A program made the translations under genes and the position numbers. 64,000 nucleotides of DNA from Micromonospora chaiyaphumensis. GTDB lineage: Bacteria > Actinomycetota > Actinomycetes > Mycobacteriales > Micromonosporaceae. The stretch is from contig NZ_FMCS01000017.1 of NCBI RefSeq assembly GCF_900091435.1, positions 36,920 through 100,919 of the forward strand. Direction: 5' to 3'. Below are positions 16,484-23,208 of the stretch, in pieces. The notes beneath the pieces are model-generated. The model made no database searches, was not told the origin of the DNA, and worked only from the letters and a program-made list of their open reading frames with translations. Position 1 is the stretch's first letter, and every line of letters starts with the position of its first letter.

Positions 16484-17091
16484 GCGCGGCCGCCACCGAC
16501 CTGCTCGCGCTCGACCGGGCCGCCCAGGACCTGCTGTTCCGGGCGGCCCGCACGGCCAACACGTTCACCGACGAACCGGTCGACGAGGAGCAGGTGCGGG
16601 CCATCCACGACCTGGTCCGCACCGGCCCGACCGCGATGAACGCCCAGCCGCTGCGGGTGCTGCTGCTGCGCTCGGCGGCGGCCCGGGCCCGGCTGCTGCC
16701 GTACCTCAGCGCCGGCAACCGGGACAAGACGGCGAGCGCGCCGCTGACCGCGGTGCTCGCCGCCGACGTCGACTGGCACGACCGGCTGCCCGAGCTGTTC
16801 CCGCACCGGCCCGGCGCGCGGGACTGGTTCACCGGCGACCCGGCCGGCCGGGAGGCCCAGGCCCGGCTCAACGCCGCGCTCCAGATCGGCTACCTGCTCA
16901 TCGGGGTACGCGCCGCCGGGCTGGCCGCCGGCCCGATGGCCGGGTTCGACACGGCCGGGGTGGAGCGGGAGTTCTTCCCGGACGGCCGGCACCGGGTGCT
17001 GCTGCTCATGAACATCGGCCGGCCGGGGCCGGACGCCTGGCGGGAGCGGCTGCCCCGGCTCGACTACGCCGAGGTGGTCCGCACCCTCTGA
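16480..17091 (+). CDS. RutE/HadB-like nitroreductase (malonic semialdehyde reductase family)
   Basis: A 203-residue nitroreductase-fold protein. TGPTAMNAQPLRVLLLRS (about residues 47-64) matches the RutE/HadB subfamily, as does AALQIGYLLIGVRAAGL with MAGFD. It is FMN- and NAD(P)H-dependent in characterised relatives. GTGA overlap with the reductase; GGAGA precedes the start (a tandem GTG at 16477 is equally readable). In this operon it may reduce the aldehyde left after desulfonation (inference). Confidence 0.8.
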   Translation: MSAAATDLLALDRAAQDLLFRAARTANTFTDEPVDEEQVRAIHDLVRTGPTAMNAQPLRVLLLRSAAARARLLPYLSAGNRDKTASAPLTAVLAADVDWHDRLPELFPHRPGARDWFTGDPAGREAQARLNAALQIGYLLIGVRAAGLAAGPMAGFDTAGVEREFFPDGRHRVLLLMNIGRPGPDAWRERLPRLDYAEVVRTL

Positions 17092-17095
17092 GGCG

Positions 17096-17551
17096 TCAGC
17101 GGGGCTCCCAGGCGTCGGGGCGGGCGATCAGCTTGCGCACGTGGCCGGGGAGCTTCCCGCTGGCCATCTCGGCCAGGCTCACCTCGTCGACCACCTGCCG
17201 GACGGCGGCGCGGACGGCCACCCAGAGGCGGGGCAGGTTCTCGGCCGCGCCCTCGTACTGCGTCTCCTCGGGGCGCAGCCCGCGGACCCCGGCGAGGGGG
17301 CCGTCGACGGCGCGCAGGATCTGCCCGATGGTGACGTCCCGCGGCGGCCGGGCCAGGGTGTAGCCGCCCTCGGCGCCGCGCTGGGCGCGGACGATCCCGG
17401 CCCGGCGCAGGTCCGCGAGGACCGCCTCGAGGAACTTGCGGGGCATGTCCTGCTCGGCCGCGATGGCCTGGGTGGACAGCAGGGTGGGGTACGCGGTCGC
17501 CAGGCTCAGGGCCGCCCGGACCGCGTAGTCACCGCGCGCGGAGATCTGCAC
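17096..17551 (-). CDS. Rrf2-family transcriptional regulator
   Basis: A 151-residue protein starting QISARGDYAVRAALSLA, with the winged helix LSTQAIAAEQDMPRKFLEAVLADLRRAG and the wing GAEGGYTLARPP. The Fe-S cysteine cluster of IscR/NsrR is absent, so it belongs with CymR-like members that sense cysteine status. It is convergent with the sulfonate operon (4 bp between stops) and 7 bp downstream of the AraC-like gene, so it is co-transcribed with that gene. Control of the sulfonate operon is plausible but unproven. Confidence 0.88.
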   Translation of the reverse strand: MQISARGDYAVRAALSLATAYPTLLSTQAIAAEQDMPRKFLEAVLADLRRAGIVRAQRGAEGGYTLARPPRDVTIGQILRAVDGPLAGVRGLRPEETQYEGAAENLPRLWVAVRAAVRQVVDEVSLAEMASGKLPGHVRKLIARPDAWEPR

Positions 17552-17558
17552 AGTGCCA

Positions 17559-18473
17559 TCATGCCCGGCCGGCGGGCGCGGGGGAGTCGGCGGGAGGGCG
17601 AGGGCGCACCATGCGGACGGGCAGGGGTTGCTCCCGGGCGGCCCGGAACGCCCCCGGGCTCACCCCGACCTCGCGGGTGAAGAAGCGACCGAAGTTGGTC
17701 GGCTCGGGGAAGCCGAGCCGCCGGCCGATCCGGGCGATCGGCTCGTCGGTGGCGGCGAGCAGCCGGCTGGCCTGCAACGCCACCCGCTCGTCGATCACCT
17801 GCTTGGCGCTGCGGCCGGTCACCGCCAGGCAGGCCCGGGTCAGGGTACGCACCGAGCAGCCGAGCTGGGCGGCGTAGTCCTCCACCCGGCGGGTGTGCCG
17901 GTAGCCGCGCTCGACCTCCCGGCACAGCCGCCGGAAGGTCTCCGTCTCGGCCCGCGGCGTCTCCCGCTCCCCGGCGGCCGGCAGCAGGCTCAGCCGCAGC
18001 AGCAGCACGGCGAGCTGGTGGCGCAGCAGCGCCGCCGCGGCCGGGACACCGGCGTGCCGGCCGGCGTCGACCGCCAGCTGGGTCACCTCGCTGATCACCG
18101 CGTCCTCGTCCTCGCCGGCGAGCTGCCGGTAGGCCGGCACCGCGTCCGGGTCGACGTCCAGGCCGCGCAGCGTCTCCGGGCCCCAGCGCACCAACGTCGC
18201 GTCGAGCTGCGGGCCGAGGCACCGCAGCACCTGACCGGGGCGGGCCCGCAGCAGCGTGCCCGGGCGGCAGGGCAGCGCGCGGAAATCCAGCTCGGCGCTG
18301 CCGTGACCGTGGGTGACCAGGATCAGCAGGTCGGCGTCGAGGAGGACGGGCCGGGACCAGCCGGACGCGCGTGCCAGGTCGGCGAGCGCACCGGTGACGA
18401 TCCCGTCGGCGTCGACGCGCGGCGTCGACCGGTCGGTGCGGGTGGCCGGGGAGGGCTGACCGGTAGTGACCAT
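17559..18473 (-). CDS. AraC-family transcriptional regulator
   Basis: A 304-residue protein with an N-terminal cupin-like sensor (about 20-130) and a C-terminal double helix-turn-helix (about 205-295), with RRVEDYAAQLGCSVRTLTRA and IGRRLGFPEPTNFGRFFTRE as recognition elements. The ATG at 18473 (MVTTGQPS) follows GGGACG; the in-frame start at 18539 would run through the divergent promoter. First gene of an operon with the Rrf2 regulator and divergent from an SDR gene. Confidence 0.88.
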   Translation of the reverse strand: MVTTGQPSPATRTDRSTPRVDADGIVTGALADLARASGWSRPVLLDADLLILVTHGHGSAELDFRALPCRPGTLLRARPGQVLRCLGPQLDATLVRWGPETLRGLDVDPDAVPAYRQLAGEDEDAVISEVTQLAVDAGRHAGVPAAAALLRHQLAVLLLRLSLLPAAGERETPRAETETFRRLCREVERGYRHTRRVEDYAAQLGCSVRTLTRACLAVTGRSAKQVIDERVALQASRLLAATDEPIARIGRRLGFPEPTNFGRFFTREVGVSPGAFRAAREQPLPVRMVRPRPPADSPAPAGRA

Positions 18474-18529
18474 CGTCCCGACGGTAACCGGCCGGTGCGC
18501 ACCTTGCATCTCGACGGTTTCGGCCGGTC

Positions 18530-18570
18530 TTGTCGGCACTGAGCTGGGACGGTTAGGTTACCGATCGGTA
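18530..18570 (+). promoter_or_regulatory. SDR promoter with TetR-like palindrome at the start site
   Basis: TTGTCG (18530-18535), 18-bp spacer, TAGGTT (18554-18559). The perfect 12-bp palindrome TACCGATCGGTA occupies 18559-18570, directly at the expected transcription start, where a repressor would block initiation. No TetR gene is adjacent, so the regulator is elsewhere. Confidence 0.55.
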
Positions 18571-18624
18571 GTGCCCGGGTCGCCCGACCGGCCCGCGGCC
18601 CCGCACACCGGCGATGGGATGGGC

Positions 18625-19401
18625 ATGACGGATCTGTTCTCGGTCGAAGGCAAGACGGTGCTGGTCACCGGCGGCTCACGGGGGATCGGCCTGATGATCG
18701 CCCAGGGCTTCGTCCGGGCCGGCGCCAAGGTCATCATCTCCTCGCGCAAGGCCGACGTCTGCGAGGCCGTGGCCGAGGAACTCTCCGCCGAGGGGCACTG
18801 CGAGGCGATCCCCGCCGACCTGGGCCACGACGAGGGTGCGATCGGGCTGGCGCAGGCCGTGCGGGAGCGCACCGACCGGCTCGACGTCCTCGTGAACAAT
18901 GCCGGCGCCACCTGGGGCGCGCCGCTGGAGGCGTACCCGGAGGCCGCGTTCGACAAGCTCTGGGCGGTCAACGTCAAGGCCGTCTTCCGGCTCACCACCG
19001 CGCTGCTGCCCGCACTGCGCGCAGCCGCCGGCCCCGACGACCCGGCCCGCGTGATCAACATCGGCTCGATCGACGGGATCCGGGTGCCGTGGATGGAGGT
19101 GTACGCCTACTCGGCGACCAAGGCGGCCGTGCACATGCTGACCCGCAGCCTCGCCCACCAGCTCGCCGGCGAGCAGATCACGGTCAACGCGATCGCGCCG
19201 GGGCCGTTCGAGAGCAAGATGATGGCGTTCGCGCTGGACGACCCGGCCTCCCGGTCGGCCATCGAGCAGCAGGTGCCGCTGGGCCGGATCGGGCGCCCCG
19301 AGGACATGGCGGGCACGGCGATCTACCTGTCGTCGCGCGCGGGCGCGTACCTGACCGGGGCGGTCATCCCGGTCGACGGTGGGATCACCACGCACGGCTG
19401 A
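18625..19401 (+). CDS. Short-chain dehydrogenase/reductase
   Basis: A 258-residue classical SDR. The cofactor motif TGGSRGIG is at 15-22, with NNAG at about 91-94, catalytic Ser in GSIDG, Tyr162 and Lys166 in YSATK, and the C-terminal PVDGG. The Arg/Lys after the second strand (SSRKAD) indicates NADPH preference. This resembles 2-deoxygluconate/3-oxoacyl reductase-like members, but the substrate is unknown. The ATG at 18625 has GGGAT 6 nt upstream; an ATG two codons earlier has poorer spacing. Confidence 0.88.
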   Translation: MTDLFSVEGKTVLVTGGSRGIGLMIAQGFVRAGAKVIISSRKADVCEAVAEELSAEGHCEAIPADLGHDEGAIGLAQAVRERTDRLDVLVNNAGATWGAPLEAYPEAAFDKLWAVNVKAVFRLTTALLPALRAAAGPDDPARVINIGSIDGIRVPWMEVYAYSATKAAVHMLTRSLAHQLAGEQITVNAIAPGPFESKMMAFALDDPASRSAIEQQVPLGRIGRPEDMAGTAIYLSSRAGAYLTGAVIPVDGGITTHG

Positions 19402-19422
19402 CGCGTACCCCTGATTCGACGG

Positions 19423-19463
19423 CCCGGGGCCGCGCGGACTCGGCAGATCCGCGCGGCCCCGGG
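19423..19463. terminator. Strong bidirectional terminator hairpin
   Basis: A perfect 16-bp GC-rich stem (CCCGGGGCCGCGCGGA with its exact complement at 19448-19463) and a 9-nt loop lie between the convergent SDR and SsgB-like stops. Confidence 0.85.
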
Positions 19464-19472
19464 TGTGTCGTG

Positions 19473-19904
19473 TCAGCGGCCGGCGAGCAGCCGGTTCACC
19501 GCGGTGTCGACGTCCAGGTGCTCGGCCTCGCGGCCGCGCGGGACGACGACGTAGGTCCGGCGCAGGAAGCGCACCAGCACGCTGCGCGGGACCTCGAAGA
19601 GGGCGTTGCCGTCCGGCGACGACAGCGCGAGCGCGACGAAGTCGCCGCGCGGGGTGGCCCACGGCCAGACCCGGACATCGCCGATGCCGGCCGGCTCGTC
19701 GAGGCCGGTGACCAGCAGTTCGCGGGCGAACGACCAGCTCACCGCCTCGCCGCCGGCGGATTCGGCGTGGAACAGGACATGGACCGCATACGGGTCAGCA
19801 GGGTCGTAACGCAGACTGGCACGCACCGGCAAGGCGGTGGCGTCAGGCGCGACGAGCCTTAGCGACGTCTCGACCTCTACGGTCGTCGGTCGAATGACAC
19901 TCAT
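19473..19904 (-). CDS. ssgB: SsgA/SsgB-family sporulation and cell-division regulator
   Basis: A 143-residue SALP-family protein. The pattern LPVRASLRYDPADPYAVHVLFH, then SFARELLVTGL and VRVWPW, matches the conserved core of SsgB, which helps position FtsZ during sporulation-specific septation. Present only in morphologically complex actinomycetes, it supports the host assignment. It ends at a strong shared terminator. SsgB and other SALPs cannot be fully separated by eye. Confidence 0.82.
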   Translation of the reverse strand: MSVIRPTTVEVETSLRLVAPDATALPVRASLRYDPADPYAVHVLFHAESAGGEAVSWSFARELLVTGLDEPAGIGDVRVWPWATPRGDFVALALSSPDGNALFEVPRSVLVRFLRRTYVVVPRGREAEHLDVDTAVNRLLAGR

Positions 19905-20177
19905 GGACGTTCTCCCCCCGGCACCGCTGCGGAACGCGCGTGTCCCGCTTTTCCCATACTCAGGTGCTGCTCCTGGCTACGCTCCGCCATACGCTGACTT
20001 CACCCAGTGGTGGGAAGGGGGTCGGAAAGCCTCCAAGAACGTGAAAATTCTTGTAGGATTTCCGCTTCCGCCCGATCCGCCATCCCGCCCGGCAACGGGT
20101 GGTTCAGTCGTCGACTTACTCCGGTAACGTCCAGTCCTCAGCAGGGGTGACGGTCCCGGGCGACACTGGGGGTGGAA

Positions 20178-20711
20178 ATGGTCACGAGGGGTTCCTCGGT
20201 GGAAGCGAGGACCACGGCCGGCCCACCGAAAGGTGCGGCCCGAGCAGCCAAAAGTCGGGGGTACGGGGTGCCTGTCGAAGGGGGTCCGGGGACCGCTCTC
20301 GCCCAGCGGCGCCGCGGCGGTTGGCGCGGCCGCGTGCACACCACCCTCGAACTGATCCGGGCCAACCCCACCGGCCGCATCGCCCTCAAGGTCTTCATCG
20401 GCCTGCTCGGCGCCATCGTCGTCACCGTCGGCCTCGCCCTGATCCCGCTGCCCGGCCCCGGCTGGCTGCTCGTGATCGCCGGCCTCGGCGTCTGGGCCGT
20501 CGAGTTCCACTGGGCCCGCCGGCTGCTCGCCTTCACCCGCCGCCACGTCAACGCGTGGACGCGCTGGGTGACCAGCCGGTCGCTGCCGGTCCGCTGCGCC
20601 CTGGGCGCCGTCGGGCTGGTGTTCGTGTCGGTCGTGGTGTGGCTGTCGCTCAAGTTCAGCCTCGGGATCGACCTCGTGGCGAGGGCGATGCACTACCTCG
20701 CGACGCACTGA
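20178..20711 (+). CDS. TIGR02611-type PGPGW transmembrane protein
   Basis: A 177-residue membrane protein. Two closely spaced spans flank the signature LIPLPGPGWLLVIAGLGVWA (about residues 92-111), and a third span is near the C-terminus (LGAVGLVFVSVVVWLSLKF). The N-terminal 55 residues are charged and low in complexity. GGGGGT precedes the ATG by 4-5 nt. The family is common in Actinobacteria and functionally uncharacterised. Confidence 0.8.
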   Translation: MVTRGSSVEARTTAGPPKGAARAAKSRGYGVPVEGGPGTALAQRRRGGWRGRVHTTLELIRANPTGRIALKVFIGLLGAIVVTVGLALIPLPGPGWLLVIAGLGVWAVEFHWARRLLAFTRRHVNAWTRWVTSRSLPVRCALGAVGLVFVSVVVWLSLKFSLGIDLVARAMHYLATH

Positions 20712-20761
20712 GACCCGGTTTTTGGTCCGGGGTCTCGATCAGGTAGAGTCATCGGCGCTGA

Positions 20762-20836
20762 GGGCGATTAGCTCAGCGGGAGAGCGCTTCGTTCACACCG
20801 AAGAGGTCACTGGTTCGATCCCAGTATCGCCCACCA
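20762..20836 (+). tRNA. tRNA-Val (anticodon CAC)
   Basis: The acceptor stem GGGCGAT pairs with ATCGCCC, the discriminator is A and CCA is encoded. The anticodon stem CTTCG/CGAAG encloses TTCACAC (anticodon CAC), and the T arm is CTGGTTCGATCCCAG. It marks the boundary between core-like genes on the left and accessory genes on the right. Confidence 0.97.
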
Positions 20837-20852
20837 TAGATATTCCCAGGTA

Positions 20853-20889
20853 GGAAGCCCGTCACCGGTTCGGTCGGTAACGGGCTTCC
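20853..20889. terminator. Terminator downstream of tRNA-Val
   Basis: GGAAGCCCGT and ACGGGCTTCC form a perfect 10-bp stem, extended inside by ACCG/CGGT across a C/A bulge with a GTTCGGT loop. Located 16 nt after the CCA end. Confidence 0.85.
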
Positions 20890-21069
20890 GCGCTGTTGCC
20901 CCTTAGATTGGGAGCAGATTGGGAGCAGGCGGTCCGGCTTAGGTGTCCCACCGCCGTCGGCCGCCCGGCGGCGGTACTGGTTACCGTTCCCGACCGCGCC
21001 GCCGGCTGATCGTGAAGCCGCAGGTGCCGCGACCGGCAGCCGCCTGACGACAGGGCGGCCCGCTCTGGC

Positions 21070-21861
21070 TCACCGGCGTGACTGGCGGCCGTCGGTCCGG
21101 TGGGCCGCCCACTCGCCGGTCCACATCGCGAGGTCGTGTACCCAGCCCTGGGTGCTCTGCCGGGACTTCGCCGACCACTTCGATGCGTTCCTGGACGCGA
21201 AGTGGTCCAAGACCTCGCGGTCAGTCGCCGTCCATGCGGGAAACTGTGCTAGCCATTCTTCTGCCTGTTCGGCGCTGTGGCCGCTGCCGATCAGCCACTG
21301 GACGAGCAACGCGAGTTCGACCCATGGTGCGGCCTTGGTTGCCCACGCCCAATCGACGATCCGTAGGCCGTGTGTGGTCACGATCAGGTTGGCCGGGTTG
21401 AGGTCGGAGTGGATGAGTGTCTCGCCGTCCATCGCCGGGTGCGCGAAGCCGAGCCGGGCTGTCGGGGTGAACCATGGCTCGCCTGGCGCGGGAGTCTCCT
21501 GAAGTGCCTTCAGCGTGACTGCGAGCAGATCGAGATCCGCGTTGCCGGGTGACAGGTCGGGGTGGGGACCGGCAAGATGCTCGGTCCCCACCACCAGCCA
21601 GCCATGGGACTCGAAGTGCCACAGAACTGCGGGTGGGTGCCGGTCGATGGCCCGGGTTGCCGCCAGCTCGTAGCGCAGTGACCGAACGTTCAACTCTCCC
21701 AAGGCCGCCTTGACGAAGACCGGTCCGGCGGGCCCGGTGACCGTCGAGGCGATCTGCGCGTGGTTGCCACTGGGAGCCGGGGTTACGTCGAAGGCTCCGC
21801 CGATCCGTTCGGCGATCTCTGTCGTGACACTGTGAGGCAGAGCGGTCCAGTCGCTACGCAT
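21070..21861 (-). CDS. APH/choline-kinase-like phosphotransferase
   Basis: A 263-residue protein-kinase-fold small-molecule phosphotransferase. The catalytic loop is HSDLNPANLIV (about residues 151-161) and the metal-binding IVDWAWA (about 167-173). The N-lobe Lys is in PVFVKAAL. It is the last gene of the minus-strand lanthipeptide transcription unit; AGAAGAGA precedes the ATG and only 14 bp separate it from the upstream ORF. It could give self-protection or phosphorylate a cluster product or cofactor, but resistance is not demonstrable. Confidence 0.82.
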   Translation of the reverse strand: MRSDWTALPHSVTTEIAERIGGAFDVTPAPSGNHAQIASTVTGPAGPVFVKAALGELNVRSLRYELAATRAIDRHPPAVLWHFESHGWLVVGTEHLAGPHPDLSPGNADLDLLAVTLKALQETPAPGEPWFTPTARLGFAHPAMDGETLIHSDLNPANLIVTTHGLRIVDWAWATKAAPWVELALLVQWLIGSGHSAEQAEEWLAQFPAWTATDREVLDHFASRNASKWSAKSRQSTQGWVHDLAMWTGEWAAHRTDGRQSRR

Positions 21862-21875
21862 CGTTCTCTTCTCTG

Positions 21876-22136
21876 CTACTTGCCGGGCTGAGGCGGGTTC
21901 GGCGGGCAGCAGGACTCGGCCTCACCACCCCAGAATTCCATGTCGACCCGGTAGCCGGTGTTGTGCAGCGCCGTGAGTGTGTAGGTGACGGCGGTGCCGT
22001 CCTGCATGGCCTCGGTCAGGATCGGCCGGTGGTGTACGTAGCGGCCCGCGATCTCCTTGCAGGCGGCGGTGTAGGGCTTACTGATCTGCCTGAGTCGGTG
22101 CCATTGCGGCGGCTCTCGCGTCCTGGATTGCCGCAT
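21876..22136 (-). CDS. Small orphan ORF with Cys-Cys/Pro-rich tail
   Basis: An 86-codon frame between the helical-repeat gene and the kinase gene. The part after about codon 19 has strong third-position GC (KPYTAACKEIAGRYVHHRP, then the tail GGEAESCCPPNPPQPGK), as in real genes here. The first ~19 codons overlap the upstream gene by 59 bp and are less biased, so the true start is uncertain. No family is recognised. It may be a small cluster protein or the 3' remnant of a longer gene. Confidence 0.45.
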   Translation of the reverse strand: MRQSRTREPPQWHRLRQISKPYTAACKEIAGRYVHHRPILTEAMQDGTAVTYTLTALHNTGYRVDMEFWGGEAESCCPPNPPQPGK

Positions 22137-23208
22137 TGCTGACCGTCAGGGCCTGCAGCAGTCGCTCGTGAGCGGCGTTTGGCATGCCCCGGTCTGCCAT
22201 ACCAGATGTCTGCAGGATTTCGGCCAGCTTGGCTCTCGACGAGGCGTCGACGACGGTGAGGACGTCGCGGTGGTGCAGTAGGTCACGGGCAATGTAGGCG
22301 TCATCGGAGGTGAGGGCCTGATTGATCAGATCTGCGGCGAGGCACCGTACGTCAGGATGGTCCACGCCGACAGCGTCAAGGACGGTGAGCCCGAGGCGGT
22401 TGTGAAAGACCGCACGACTGGGTGCGGACGTTAGCTGCCGATGACTGCGAAGCAGCTCGCCGAGCGCCATCCCTTCCGATTCGCCGGCCCCCTTGTTGCA
22501 TAAGTAGGCCAGGCATAAGGTGACCGCTTCCTCCCATGGCTCCCCAGCGACGGTCTCGGCGATGAGCGAGCGCGCGCGTTCGATCTGGCCGGTGGTGGCG
22601 TGGGCGATGACCGCGACTTGGCGTCCGTCGAGCATCCGGTGCCCGATGCCATTGTTCTGCTGGAGGTGGTAGTGGGCTTCTCTCCAACGGCCGGCGGTGG
22701 TGAGTGCTCGAGCACCGTCGGCGAGGAGCACGGCCCACAGCCATTGCCGCACTTGACGATGGTCGTCCGCCGCTCGGGTTAGTCGGCTCGCCGGCAGGGG
22801 TTGGCCGTCGATCAGGGTGTCGGTGCGGGATGAGACAGCCTGGTAAAGATCGGTGAGGAGCCCGAGTGCGGCGTCGCCATTGCCGTCTCTGGTGTGCAGG
22901 CGGGCCAGGTTGACCAGTGGCTCCAGGGCATGCCGCGCGGCCTGCGCGGCCAAGGGGAGGGTTCGCAGGTACGCGGCCGCATGCTGGTGGCACCACAGTC
23001 GGGCCAGCTCGGGCTGGCCACAGTCCGAGGCTATTAGCGCGGCCTGGTTGTAGACGGCAGACGCCGCGGCCAGATCGCTCGCCCGAGCCGCACGGTCGGC
23101 GAGGGCGCAGAGGTCGTTGACGCGGATGCTCAGCGCCTTGGCGGCGGGCCGCGGTCGAGCCACGAGGGGAAAGCGCCGCAGGGCCTGGCTGGTCGGGTCC
23201 ATCCTCAT
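22078..23208 (-). CDS. Alpha-helical repeat (TPR-like) protein of the lanthipeptide cluster
   Basis: A 376-residue all-helical protein with repeated motifs of TPR type (LAAASAVYNQAALIASDCGQ, AARHALEPLVNLARLHTRDG, GQIERARSLIAETVAGEPW). The ATG at 23208 overlaps the methyltransferase stop (ATGA), so it is translationally coupled to it. No DNA-binding or catalytic domain is visible. It resembles the C-terminal TPR half of XRE-type regulators without their HTH. A role as an adaptor for the modification complex or a regulator is inference. Confidence 0.65.
   Translation of the reverse strand: MRMDPTSQALRRFPLVARPRPAAKALSIRVNDLCALADRAARASDLAAASAVYNQAALIASDCGQPELARLWCHQHAAAYLRTLPLAAQAARHALEPLVNLARLHTRDGNGDAALGLLTDLYQAVSSRTDTLIDGQPLPASRLTRAADDHRQVRQWLWAVLLADGARALTTAGRWREAHYHLQQNNGIGHRMLDGRQVAVIAHATTGQIERARSLIAETVAGEPWEEAVTLCLAYLCNKGAGESEGMALGELLRSHRQLTSAPSRAVFHNRLGLTVLDAVGVDHPDVRCLAADLINQALTSDDAYIARDLLHHRDVLTVVDASSRAKLAEILQTSGMADRGMPNAAHERLLQALTVSNAAIQDARAAAMAPTQADQ

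Noticed and set aside
20762..20930. Minus-strand reading through the tRNA (YWDRTSDLF type)
   Set aside because: It is the antisense translation of the tRNA gene, a known annotation artefact, not an integrase end.
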